Notes under the pieces: generated by a model
The model's database searches: none
Seen by the model: the letters and a program-made list of their open reading frames with translations, nothing else
What the model was told of the DNA's origin: nothing
Shown here: positions 1 through 10,919 of the stretch, piece after piece
Position numbering within the stretch: position 1 is the stretch's first letter
Layout of the letters: each line of letters starts with the position of its first letter
Made by a program: the position numbers and the translations under genes
Origin: Lactarius indigo
Taxonomy: Eukaryota; Basidiomycota; Agaricomycetes; Russulales; Russulaceae
Reading direction: 5' to 3'
DNA length: 62,420 bases
Assembly: GCA_025766275.1 (NCBI GenBank)
Contig: JAFKAC010000213.1
Location: 1-62,420 of the forward strand

Positions 1-560
1 TAGTGCCGTGGGAAGCGCGTAGCTGAGAGTGCGGAGAACAGTCACATTCGCATCAGTGTGCCGGTAGAGCTGGTACGACGCGCCAAGGAGATCATTGGCT
101 TGTGACACGGGAATGTCGGTGATCGTCACCCAGCCGCCGCCGTGTGTTATTGAGACAGGGGAGGCCACGCCGCCGTGTTGAAGCCAGGAGTTGAGGAGCC
201 TAAGCGTTTCCGGGTGTGGTGCGACTAGATCAGCGACCTGTTCCCTGGACAGATGTGCTCCGTAACTGGAATGGAACATGTGAGCACGGGCGCGAGTATG
301 AGTGGCAGGAGGACGTGCTTTGGGAGGTCCGGGTCGCTGACCTCGTAGAGTGCATCAATCAAGGCATTCTCACGGTGGGGCTTGAGCGCAAAGTGAAGAT
401 CGATCGTCGTTTCGGCAGGAGGGTGACCAAGGCTCTCCCAGTTGGCTGGGATGGCATTCCATGTGTGCTTCACCTGCATATCATTCCAAGATGGCGCAAG
501 AGACGTCGCGAGGCGCGCGGCGGCGAGGACGAAGAGCATAGAGAGCCAGCGATAGCGCAT
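1..560 (-). CDS. S53 sedolisin / tripeptidyl-peptidase, 5' part (runs off window)
   Basis: N-terminal part of a secreted serine-carboxyl peptidase. Translation from the ATG at 560 begins MRYRWLSMLF and gives a hydrophobic signal peptide, then the pro-kumamolisin activation domain (WNAIPANWESLG, ALIDALYEVSDP, LSREQVADLVAPH, ITHGGGWVTI, ANDLLGASY). Exon 1 is 560-319 and exon 2 is 265-1; the catalytic domain lies outside the window. The start is chosen because it aligns with the start of the paralogue at 1563. The intron 266-318 is odd: its donor reads AA|GCACGT where the paralogue has AA|GTACGT, so in-frame splicing needs a GC-AG intron. Either that site works or the gene is decaying. Family assignment is firm; activity cannot be judged. 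Confidence 0.85.
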
Positions 561-1562
561 GTCTAAAGGGTTACTGGTGGCTAAGATGGCTAGAGGTCCA
601 GAGAAGCCAGCCAGACTGTGACCTTGCAGAGCTTTTATTGTTGCACAAATCAGCATCGGAATTGAGGTCGGAGCAGAGCGCTCTAGGCTAGAATATCCAC
701 CGAACGCAACCCGCGGCTCACCAAAACTCATCGGTCCAGAACCAAACGAGTAATGGCCCGGCTCCCGCACGGGAAATGACTGGACGTGTCTACTGTATCT
801 TTACAACTGGTTCCATAACGACTTACAGTATTCCCCGGTGATCGTTTTTTTAGACATGGGCAAATATCAGAAAATTCGGGAAGGGTTTTATGATGGTTTA
901 TAATGCAACATATGGCACCCAAACCTTATAACTAATCTAGACTTGATTCTTTTATTATGTAACTTTTTTTTATCATCCCAAACTTTATCATAAGACCCTT
1001 ACAATGATATCATAAAGTGAATCAATTGTAAGGCACTATATAATGTATTTATCGTTTTCAAATGTGGGGTTTTTTCAAGGCACCACTATCACTGTGAATT
1101 ACTATACCACAGCTTGATTCTTTGTCCCGAGGTAGGGCATAACGTGTGCAATAAGTTTCCCAGAACTGAAAACTCGCGGCTTCGTCGTCGTTCCCGTTAT
1201 GGTCGCTACCATCTGCGATGCGACTTGTCTCTGCTGCTACACAGCCTACTTCACCACCCACTCAGGCTCCTGATGTCACCGCCACTGGTGCCGCATTTGC
1301 CCGCGCACGAACCGTACTCGGGCTTGGGTTCCGCGAAGTATCCGAATATGGACCAACGGCTGCTATATCGACCGAGCGACCCGTCGCCAAGTCGGCGACG
1401 GGTGGAGATCGCGTGCGCGTGCACTGGTCGCGACTCTTGGCCCACGGACTCGGTCCGTTCCGATTACTGTCAGGGCACTCCGAGTCTGGACATCAAGCCA
1501 GTGGAACTGTACGAATGTACAAACTTCGTTGCACTATTATCACCTCGCTGCCTTCTGTACTT
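561..1562. other. intergenic region between head-to-head S53 genes
   Basis: About 1 kb separating the two divergent peptidase starts. It is AT-rich around 940-1060 and contains copy A of a diverged repeat (about 780-930) whose second copy lies beyond the other gene. The short reading frames here match nothing I recognise. Confidence 0.6.
780..930 (+). repeat. diverged dispersed repeat, copy A
   Basis: Shares ordered blocks with 3745-3890 in the same orientation: GACRTGTCTACTGTA (here near 782), TGATGRTTTATAATGC (near 893) and ACCTTATAACTA (near 923). Spacing is similar in both copies, so this looks like an old repeat or transposon remnant rather than chance. Confidence 0.5.
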
Positions 1563-3625
1563 ATGCACTACAACTGGCTCTCTGCCCTCTCTGCCGGGTC
1601 ACTCTTCGTTCTTGCGACGCCTCTTTGGGGCGTCATGAGGACGAAACACGCATGCCATGCCGTCCCTGCGAACTGGGAGGTCCTCGGTCGCCCGCCCGCA
1701 GGTACTACCGTCAACCTTTACATTGCACTCAAGTCACGCCGCGAGAGTGCCTTGATCGATGCGCTCTACGAGGTCAGCGACCCAAGGAATCCAAAGTACG
1801 TCCCCTTTACCAATCTTCTGCGCACCTATGTACTCATGTGTGATACCGCTTCGTTGTAGGTATGGCTTACACCTGTCTAAGGAGCAGGTTGCCGACCTTG
1901 TCGCGCCACATTCGGATACACTTGAGCTCGTTAATTCCTGGCTTGAACACCACGGCGTTCCCCCCTCCTCCGTCTCGACGACACACGGCGGCAGCTGGCT
2001 GACGCTCACTGGCATATCCGTGTCCAAAGCCAACGATCTTCTCGGTGCGTCGTACCGGGTCTACCAGCACGCCGAGACGAAAGATCGTATTCTCCGCACT
2101 GTCGGCTATGCGCTCCCTGTGGTTCTTCACGAACACGTGCGAACGGTCGCGCCAACTACGCATTTCGGCTCGCCTCGCGCACCGCGGCAGACATCACGTA
2201 ATCACACCAGTGAGGCAGCAGCGGCCCTGGCAAAGTCAGCGTCGGGGCAGGTCGTGAAGGCGCTGTCGAGCCGCGTCACTTTCGCAACGCCGTCGTACCT
2301 GCGCCGGCTGTACAATATGAAGGATTACGTGCCCGCGGCGACGTTCCGGAACACGCTTGCGGTCGCAGGATATTTTGGTGATTACCCGACGCAGGAAGAC
2401 CTGACGACCTTCATGGAAGAATATCGCAGCGACGGGCCAAAAGCGACATTTTCTTTAAAGCAGGTCGGCGACGGGGCTCGCCCAAATGAACCTAACGAAG
2501 AGGCGAGCTCAAACATCCAGTACACAGCGGCCCTCACGTACCCGACCCCGCAGACCTTCTACAGCACTTCCGCCGGCGAGGAGAGTTTCCTCGTGTGGGC
2601 CAAATACGTGCTCGCCCAGCAGGACATCCCACAAACGATCAGTACATCTTACGGCGGCGACGAGCAGGATTTTGATGAAGCCCATGCACGAGAAGTGTGT
2701 CGGTTGTTCGCGCAGCTTGGCACGCGCGGCGCCAGTGTCCTCGTCGCGAGCGGTAATGATGGCGTCGGTCGTGGAAAATGCGTCGTCAATGGTGGTTCTG
2801 GCAGGGTTCAGTTCCTCCCGATGTTCCCCGCATCCTGTGCGTGTAATGTTTTTTTCTCCTGTTTTGAACAGTACACAATTATGGGCACAAGTCACTCACT
2901 GCGCTGGCACGCTCTAATAGGCCCCTTTGTCACTGCTGTTGGGGGCACGATTAGCGACGACCCCGAGGTCGGGGCGCCCTTATCCTCGGGCGGCTTCTCG
3001 AACTACTTCGAGCGCCCAGACTTTCAGGACAATGCCGTGCCCCCTTTTCTTCAGAACCTCGGAGACAGATACAACGGTTTGTACAAGTGCGTTCACCGCA
3101 GTGGACTAATCCGACTTGTTCCTACTATAATTACGTACAGCGCAACGAGCCGCGGCTTCCCCGACCTCGCCGCGCAAGCGTATAACTTCCCGTTCATCTT
3201 GATGGGCGAGCCCTTCTCCACTCAGGGCACGAGTTGCTCGGCGCCCGTGCGTATTTCCATCCACCATACCCTCTGATCCATAAATGCTCTTGAACACCGA
3301 GCTGATCGTCAATGTACAGACAGTGGCCGGGGTGATCTCGTTACTGAATGACTATCGGCTTTCGAAGGGTAAGCACGCGCTCGGCTGGCTGAACCCCTGG
3401 CTGTACGGCGAAGGCGACGACGGGGCCATGGGGGGCCTGAATGACGTCACCTCTGGGTCGAACCCAGGCTGCGGTACCCAGGGATTCTATGCTACCACTG
3501 GATGGGATCCTGTGCGTCCCTTCTCTTCGTTCTCGACAGTTAGCCGACTCTAAGTTCCATAGGTCACGGGTCTCGGGACGCCCGACTTTGGTAAACTGTT
3601 GAAGATAATTGATCGTCTGCCTTGA
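1563..3625 (+). CDS. S53 sedolisin-family peptidase, probably catalytically dead
   Basis: Complete secreted sedolisin-type protein of 578 residues: signal peptide (MHYNWLSALSAG...), pro-kumamolisin domain, S53 domain. Exons are 1563-1795, 1860-2836, 2921-3086, 3141-3246, 3320-3511 and 3563-3625; introns are 51-84 nt. The intron at 2837-2920 is a multiple of three and open, so it is easily misread as coding, but splicing it restores FPASCPFVTAVGGT. The Ser motif TQGTSCSAP and the calcium-site motifs (LNDVTSG, GWDPVTG) are present. The family's Glu-x3-Asp pair reads EASSN, so the catalytic Asp is Asn, and the oxyanion motif SGDxG reads SGNDG, so that Asp is also Asn. It has the family's usual length with intact splice sites. 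I infer a pseudoprotease or recently inactivated paralogue. Confidence 0.9.
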
Positions 3626-4304
3626 ACCCAGGCCTTGCCCCAGCCAGTGGGACGGGAATGCGGCGCGACGAGACTCAAATTAATTAAAGGAAGGATACGA
3701 AGAGTAAAGTGGTCTACTAACCTTTGTGTTTTGGAGAAACAACTGAGACATGTCTACTGTAACCACGAAATTTCGGAGAGGATCTTATTACCTATGATAA
3801 CGATGTCTTGAAATCCTGATGATTTATAATGCTGGTGCAACGAATTGAGGGCACATACATATATATATGACCTCGCGACCTTATAACTACTTTACGTTTG
3901 TGAATACCAATTTATACCAGAGGCTAAACTATTCCTTGAATTATTCCGAGTCAAGTCTGAGCCAAAGTTCAATTGCGGAAACCTCCGCACGGCAAAATTC
4001 CTACACAGTATCAATCTTTTACCTTCAGTAACCAAATAATTAAGCTATCAAGCTATACCACGGGGTGTGAAGCCAGATGGGATGGACCCTGAATCGGTCA
4101 CCCGCTCGACTTAAGTGACACGATCTGGATCTCGTGCAATTAAAGTGATTCCCACCATCACCGAGGCGAAAGATACTGTATCTTAGTAGAATATCCGCTC
4201 AACTTTTACACTTCGATACTATGAATGCTCCAAAATAGGTATGCAGAAACCGGGCAACTGGTCATACTTACACACGCCACGTCACGCCCAAGCACAGGAC
4301 AATC
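3626..4304. other. intergenic region, no gene seen
   Basis: Spacer between the S53 gene and the 3' end of the palmitoyltransferase gene, AT-rich in its middle. It carries copy B of the dispersed repeat and otherwise nothing recognisable. Confidence 0.6.
3745..3890 (+). repeat. diverged dispersed repeat, copy B
   Basis: Second copy of the repeat at 780-930, with the blocks GACATGTCTACTGTA, TGATGATTTATAATGC and ACCTTATAACTAC in the same order and orientation. The two copies flank the second S53 gene. Confidence 0.5.
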
Positions 4305-7015
4305 CTACACCTGGCTCACAGGCTCGTACCCACCACGCGCCGCGCGCGCACTCGCCCCACCAATCCCGAGACCAAGCAGCAGCTTCTGACGCAACCCATG
4401 GCCCTTCCTCCCAACGCCCGCCTCCTCCACCTCCTCGCGCTCGCGTCTCCTGCGCGCCTCGCGGAATCCCTCAGCGGGGATCTCGTACAGCCGGTCGTAC
4501 TCGACGCCGAGCTCGCGCCCACGCGTCCAAAAGTCGCGGCAGTTCCCGACGACGCCGACATTGAACGGGTTCGTGGCGTGTCCGGCGCGCGCGAGCCCGT
4601 TCGCGGCCTTGCCCGACGTGAAGCGGTCAAAGCCGACGAGCTGCATCAGGAAGCCCGTGTTGCACCCCGACGCGTGTCGGTGGGCATGCGCGTGTGCGTG
4701 GCCGCCGACTGGCGTGCTTTCCCCTGAAAGCGCGTCGTCCGAGTCTCCTGGGGGCGCTGGCATGTGGCGGTGGCCCATTTGTGTGGCGAGTGAACCCCCA
4801 CGGCTGCCCATAAAGCCGTACCTGCCGAGGTTGGACACTTCGAGCGTCGTCATCTGACGCGCGATCTGGAGGAACTGTGAAATGAGTAGGACGATCGTCC
4901 AGACGAGCTGGAGCGTTGACCAGGCAGCAACCGAGAATAGGAACATGTCAGTGGTGGTAAGGTTGCATACGGAAGCAGGCAAGAGGCAGGAAGAAGCTGG
5001 TGCCAGGGAACTTTCAATCGAGGAGAAGTCTAAGAGAAGGGTTGTGAAATGGGCTGGAAATAGTCAAAGAGGTGCTTACAGGCCCAGGTGAGGTAGTCGA
5101 AAAGGATTATGCCGATGACGAGAGTAGTTACAAAGAGGATAAATTGCCGGTGATTGTTAACACCAACTAAGGAAGGTGTAAGTCCTGGCTCTAACAACTA
5201 TACGCATGAACTGACCGCAATTCCAAACCCACGGACAATGACTAGAATATACGATTGAGTATAGCGTACAGACTACGAGAAAATATAGCTCACTGGTCCG
5301 AACGGGCGATACATTTATCGCATATACGGCAGTGCTTTGACCGCAGAGATTTCCTTGCCTGGAAGGGATATTAGTGGCACGTGACCAAATGATATCGCAT
5401 GCCAGACTCACCATACACTGGATACAGAATGTCTGTCCGTTGAGTCGCCCTTCGGACGCCAGATCCTCAATGATCTAAACGAACATAAAATATGGTATGA
5501 GAATCACCCTGAAAGTGAAATTACGTACCGACTTGAGCTCCGCATCACTTGTCGGAGTAGGGCAAGTACCAGGGTCGAGAGTCATTGCGCGGAAGAAGTT
5601 ATATGCGCATAGACCGAATGAAAGGGCAAAGATAAGATGGGCGAATGCGTGTGAATCGGTTTCTAAACGGGTTATTATAGACGTACGACTGCCGCGATAA
5701 AGGGGAAACTTACGTTGCAACAATCGGGATACCCAAGAAAACGCTACCCAGACCATGGAGCCGAATATGATACCGGAAAAGTAAGGGCTCGCAGTGACGC
5801 TCTCAGTGTACGTCGGCTTGTTTAGCAAAACTCGAGTGACGATCTGAAGCGAGATGTTGAGACGTACAAAGCGCAAGACAGAAAAGCGCCTTACATGATG
5901 CATCCCGAAAAACTCAGCCATAGCAAGGATCGTGCCCGTATACCACGGGAGGATAGTAAGGGTCATAAAGATCATGTAAAGGAAAATCGTGGGCATGATA
6001 AACACAGCCAGCTTAGTATTTCGCTGGGGGACGCCACCATGTTAGCGCCTCCACGCAGGCCCCATTCTGTAGGAACACCTACGTCGCTGAGCGGCTTCTT
6101 CCGCTTCGAACCATCCTCCTTGAAACCCCCCTCTTCGAGTGCACGTTTCCATGCACCAAGGCTTTTGAGCTCCACAGCCATGTCACGAGCCGTGCGGCCC
6201 TCGTTATCTTTCGCGTGGATCTCGGCACCTTTCTCGAACAGCCGGCGAATGCAGACCTTGTTCCCACGTACGACGGCCCAATGCAGAGGCGTAAGACCAG
6301 AATCGTCCCGCGAGTTGGGGTTCGCGCCGTGCTTGAGGAGTAGATCGACGGAGAGCGCGTCACCCTGATATGCGGCCCACATGAGAGAGGTGTGTCCCGC
6401 AGAGTCACGGTCGTCGACAGAGAGAGGCTGGTGGAGGAGGTATAGTAGAGGCATGATAGAAGACGAGTGGGTGACGAGGTGAAGGGTGTTGTAGCCCTGT
6501 GTGTCTTTGATATTCGGATCGGCGCCATGGGCTATGAGCAACTGGATAACATAGAGGTAGCCATTGCGGGCGGCCCATTGCATTGGAGTGGCGACGAGGT
6601 CACCACCGAGAGCATCGACCTCTGCGCCCTGTTCTAGCAGATAGCGACATGCAGGGACTTGAGCATTGATAGCCGCCCAATGAAGAGGAGTGATGTTTTG
6701 CTCATCACGATCCGTTGCTCGTGCGCGCCCCGACTCTATGAGTTCCCGGATAAGATTAAGGTCGCCACGCTGGGCAGCTATGAAGATATTCGACTATGGA
6801 CCAGTATTCATCAGCGGAGAAGGTACCATGACGATCAGTTGGGAACGTACTGCCTCTGCTGGGGGCGTCCTATGTAGAGGTGGGGGGGCTGACAAGTCGG
6901 AGGCGGCGGCCGTTGCGAAGTCAACGGAGGTTGGGGTCTGATCAGACTTCGGTAAGAGGACGCCAGCCATTGAGTGAACGGCGGGCACGAGGGGGATGTC
7001 GAGGTGGAGGTGCAA
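4305..7015 (-). CDS. akr1: Akr1-type ankyrin-repeat palmitoyltransferase (DHHC)
   Basis: Integral-membrane protein S-acyltransferase that attaches palmitate to cysteines of client proteins, in the Golgi in yeast. The spliced product is 744 residues from ten exons: 7015-6851, 6793-6083, 6023-5895, 5843-5714, 5662-5529, 5474-5412, 5358-5294, 5241-5216, 5166-5080 and 5029-4305. Order: low-complexity N-terminus; about six ankyrin repeats ([42 protein letters not shown]); RNTKLAVF and the first membrane segments; a Cys-rich domain ([14 protein letters not shown]) with [11 protein letters not shown]; further membrane segments; a hydrophilic tail with a His-Ala run. The DHHC tetrad is complete only after splicing 5242-5293, and one exon is just 26 nt. 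Yeast Akr1 has DHYC instead. The start is the first Met in the open 5' exon; a later Met (MAGVLL) is possible. It faces the Golgi pH regulator across about 100 bp. Confidence 0.93.
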
Positions 7016-7115
7016 GGAGTGCTGCGGTGAGGCGACGGCAACAGGTGTGAGGCGGTGCCTCGGACATCTCGGACATCAGTGCTATAGTTGTACACGTGAT
7101 GTCGTCCACCTTGCT
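7016..7115. promoter_or_regulatory. short bidirectional promoter region
   Basis: Only about 100 bp separate the start codons of the divergent akr1 and Golgi pH regulator genes, so both promoters and 5' leaders must lie in or overlap this interval. I see no clear TATA box. Shared regulation is an inference from the spacing. Confidence 0.5.
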
Positions 7116-9059
7116 ATGGACCAACCAGTTGTCTTAAGTACTTCTCTGCTCGTACTGATCAGGTATCCTCCATGTTTGTATAGGTGTGCATCATCTAATA
7201 TCTCCAAAAGGCTCGGGCTCTTCGCAACATGTCGTAGATTCATCGACCGGAGTCTTTATGATGAGCTCAAACAAATTTCTCAAACCTCCCCAACCGACAT
7301 CCCAGTAGAGCTTGACACATTACCCCAGCCAACTGCCACGCAGGCACCTGGACGAACGACATCCGGCAACTCCTTCAATTCTGTCTTGTCAAAGACACTC
7401 TTCTCCCTATGCTTTTCCGAGAGTTGCACCCTCTTCCTCTTGCTGATGTGCCAAGCATTAGATGTATTCAATACCCGGTGAGCTCATTCGTTTACTTTCC
7501 CTCGCTGTGCCATTCATCCTCAATTCATCCAGCACGCGTCTGCTCAATTTCCAAATATCTCTCTACACGCTTTTGTTCAACATCATTATGCTTATACCTG
7601 TGTCATTATGTGTGGTCTCCACCGCCCCATTGAATTCGAGTGAGTCGCATACATACATGGTATCGGGTGCCCCCTCACGTACTTTGCGACTCCAGCTTCT
7701 CTCGCCTTCTCCCGTCGCCGCATACTCGTCGTTCTGGCGCCTCTCTTTGTCTACTTTCTTCTACTGTCCTACGTCCCGCTTCCGGGTGCCCTTCCTACAG
7801 AAGAAAACCGCACATTTACACTTGTTACCGCACGTTATAACGTCCTTGGGACCGTTATTTTGGGTAGCCTTTCCGGCTTTGGGTCTGTCACGACCGCGTG
7901 GGGTTATTTCCCCCTCAGCTGCGGCAAGAACAGGCACGTCAATTTTCCCTGAGTGACCTTTATTCACGTCGATAACCCCGCGAAAGTCTAGGAAGACTCC
8001 AACACAGGCAGAAGTCGATCGTGTGGAACAGAGTCTCATTCGGGTCCGCGCCGATCTGGCAAGTAAGAGGAAGGAGTTGAGTCTATTGAAAGGGCGGGAA
8101 GCCTCCCAAACTGAGGTCGCGTGTTCAGAGAGTGATCACGATGCGTCTCCTGACGTCAGTTTCAGGGCGTTCAGAAATCAGCATCCTGGTTGAGCCGCGT
8201 TACACCTAATTTTCGTGGTGACAACGGTCCGTTTTGCTCTCACCACATCTCGCTCTTGGCTTGACATGTCCCAGAACTTTCGAACGCGGAGACCGAGCTC
8301 TCTGCTCTGATCTCGCTCGAAGAGAACATGGCCTCAGAGCTGAGATACCTGCAACAACGGTACGCCGAAGCGACCTTCGACAGAACATGGCAGGGCCGCC
8401 TCTTCGTTCTCATGCGTCATGCTACCGGGTTTTACTGCATATTCCGCAGTCTGGTTGTGCGTTCCCGTACAAATACCGACCGTCCCACACGTCTTTCTCA
8501 CAGCCGCTCCTCATCCAGTCCCTCTCAAACGTCTTCCTCCCCGCCTCACGCCCAACCACCCCGTCTGATCCGCGTCCGGGGCACGATCTCCTCGCGTCCA
8601 CCCTCCTCCTGCTCGTACCGCATTCATCGCCCCTCACAGAGGCGAACATAACATACGCGACGCGCCAGGCGAACCTCGTGCTCGTAGGCGCCATCATCAT
8701 CGGTTCGATCCGGCGAGTTCTGCGCGGTGCCGCGCGGGCCCTCCGCGCCACCCCGGCGTCGCGGAACCGAGTCGCGTCGCTCGTCTTGCTCGTGCTCGCG
8801 CAGTTGATGGTACGTCGCGCGCGTTCGTTGATGCTCGATTTCGCCCCCGCTGATAGTGGAGCAGGGCATATACCTCCTCTCGACGCTCGTGCAGCTGCGC
8901 ACGTCGTTCCCGCCTGCTGCGGACGGCGCGGATGCAGGGCTATTCGCGGCGCTGCCCGCTTATGAGACGTTTGGGTGGGTGTTTGATTGGAGCTTCCTCG
9001 CGAGCGCTGGCTTGGGAGTGGCGGTCGAGTGGATGAGGGAGCGGGCGGAGGAGCTGTGA
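7116..9059 (+). CDS. Golgi pH regulator (GPHR) / GTG-family membrane protein
   Basis: Multi-pass membrane protein of the family that includes animal GPHR, an anion channel needed for Golgi acidification, and plant GTG1/2. Nine exons give 504 residues: 7116-7162, 7211-7477, 7533-7639, 7696-7937, 8008-8115, 8166-8226, 8275-8456, 8504-8809 and 8865-9059. Features in order: N-terminal membrane helices (FSLCFSESCTLFLLL, TRLLNFQISL), RRRILVVLAPLFVYFLLL, the family motif GSLSGFGSVTTAW, a charged coiled coil (AEVDRVEQSL...), SWLSRVTPNFRGDN, a second coiled coil, then NLVLVGAIIIGSIR and LAQLM/GIYLLSTL, ending in a Trp-rich segment. The intron at 7938-8007 is the least certain, though its frame and the coiled coil support it. 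Channel function is transferred from the family. Confidence 0.9.
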
Positions 9060-10714
9060 GTGATTGATTATCCTCGGCTGAGATTCCAGCGCTTTGTGGA
9101 AATCGTTGCTAGACTCTTATCTTTCCGCGTTTGGCCCCCGCATGAGGTGTCAGCTCTCCGACATGGTGGGTACTATATGGTCATTTTGTGTTGAGCCACA
9201 ACCTGGGGATTTCCCCCATTCCTGTTGAAGTTGAAGTATGCGGTCGTCTCGCGATGAATCTGTTGCTACCGTTGCTCCAATTTTTTTTTTTTACTTTTCA
9301 TGTTCTACGCCATCATTGTGTTCCTTCCATACGCATAGAATTCAGTCAATCACTCAGAGCGTGGAAACAAGTAAAGTTCAACTTTGCAAGTAGCAGGTCC
9401 CATGGAGCCAAGAGATCCTAGAGATTAATTGCGAATTCATCTTAAGTTCAGCTCGTGTCCGCACACCGGTAGCAAATCGCCCACGTCTTCACAACTCAGG
9501 CAATTTTGCCTCAGTAAGGAGTCATTCTTGCTGAGGCAAAATTGCGTCATGTTTGTCAACCTGGAGTGACGGCCGTCTTTTGGTAGCGCGAAAGTGGTAT
9601 CCACCATCACATATGCCCAAACAGACGTTTGCAGCCCTTTGTCCGAATCGCTCAGCCGTGAATGCGAATCCGAGATTCTTACGTGAGGTTGACTTCTAGT
9701 TTCTTGCATGCCAGTGTCAGGGAAATATCGGTTTTCGGAACCACCAAATTTGATGATTGTGTCTCTGAAACTCAAAAGCACGAACATAAAGGTTTGACAG
9801 AGCGGTTCCTCAACCAGAACGTCGTCCTGGACAACAGAGTGTTGGGCTTTGCGTTCTCGACCGAGTAATCCGACTTCTAACCTGGTTGTACCGATAGACT
9901 TTGTCTTCGACGGAACGGGGATTTCATATGTTGGACTAGAAAATCTCGCCATGATGCTGGTCTCGTTCAACTTCACCGCCATGTGTGAGCCAAGTCCGCT
10001 CCTGTCTCCAAATCTGCCACGGGGATGAAGGTCGAAAAAAGCCAGAAAGAAGATGTGAGAAGGAATGAAAGCTTGAGCAATGAATGGTATTGCACGGCTG
10101 TCATCAAACTCCGCTCTTTCTGGCTAACCGGCAATTACCAGTAGAGGGTGGCTTGGAACGGGAATGCTTATGACCTGACCAACATATTCTAGGCAAGCTG
10201 TGGGGCGTTGCTTATGTGAACTCGAACATGGTGTTTCTTATAAGCGTGTCGCCAAACAGTCCTTCAATGCGACGAAGAGGCATTCATTTTGAGTAGTTCA
10301 GTAACCACAGTTCGTTGCGTTTGGGAGCTAATATATACGTTTATACACCCTATTGATACCGACCTGCCTTCTAAATTCTACTGCCCCTTTCGGAGGTGTT
10401 GCGCGCCGCGTACTACATAAGTATGTCCATCAGCCCCAAAATGTCCCGAGACCAGGGACCTACGGAGTTCAAAGTCAGCCAACACCGAAAAATACAAGAC
10501 ATACCGGACAGAGTCACTGTACCACCCAGCGATGGCCAGAGTCCATCAACGGATGCCGTGTTCAAGTTGTTCAGTCTATGAGTTGAGGGGCTCTAGCGTG
10601 TCAGTGTGACGACCTACTCTGGGTGCCATATCTGCAACGGAGCCATGGCACACGTGAATACATACATGGCATATACGCGCGGAGAGAACGATACCTAGGA
10701 CCACTGACTCCGTT
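9060..10714. other. intergenic region, no supported gene
   Basis: No recognisable gene. The longest frame, 9437-9982 on the minus strand (181 codons), matches no family I know and has no clear exon context. It contains a perfect hairpin (9500-9545). Confidence 0.5.
9500..9545. repeat. perfect inverted repeat (hairpin)
   Basis: Fifteen-base arms, GCAATTTTGCCTCAG at 9500-9514 and its exact reverse complement at 9531-9545, are separated by 16 nt. The stem may extend through AAG/CTT with one mismatch. Function unknown; possibly a transposon footprint. Confidence 0.75.
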
Positions 10715-10919
10715 CTCTACGAGGTCAGTGATCCCAGGCATCGAGTCGTAGAGCGCGTTCAATCAAAGCCTTCTCGAGCTCGCGGTGAGGATCGAGCGCG
10801 ACGTGGAGACCAGTCGTGGTGCCAGCGGGGGGGCAGCCGAGGTTCTTCAAGTCCAACTTGGATGGGACGTGATTCCAAGGTGTTGCGAGCTCGGGGAAAT
10901 CCAAAGAACGCAAAAGCAC
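10715..10919 (-). pseudogene. relic of an S53 peptidase 5' exon with a micro-inversion
   Basis: Reading the minus strand from about 10919, the fragment keeps prodomain motifs of the two S53 genes at 1-3.6 kb (ELATPWNHVPS, LGCPPAGTTTGLHVAL, PHRELEKALIE) but lacks the signal peptide, catalytic domain and splice context. After the equivalent of ALI.RALY the frame breaks: the stretch between CTCTACGA (10715-10722) and its inverse TCGTAGAG (10746-10753) is flipped, so the expected LYEVSDPRH is readable only on the plus strand. It is a dead fragment of a third family member. Confidence 0.75.

Noticed and set aside
561..770. Minus-strand extension of the left S53 gene starting at a GTG at 770
   Set aside because: The extra residues are not signal-peptide-like, and the ATG at 560 aligns with the start of the paralogue.
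2837..2920. In-frame stretch read as 28 extra residues of the S53 protein
   Set aside because: It has GT-AG ends, and removing it restores the conserved FPASCPFVTAVGGT; it is an open intron with length a multiple of three.
9437..9982. 181-codon minus-strand ORF
   Set aside because: No recognisable domain, no convincing exon neighbours, and its 3' part includes a hairpin; not enough to call a gene.
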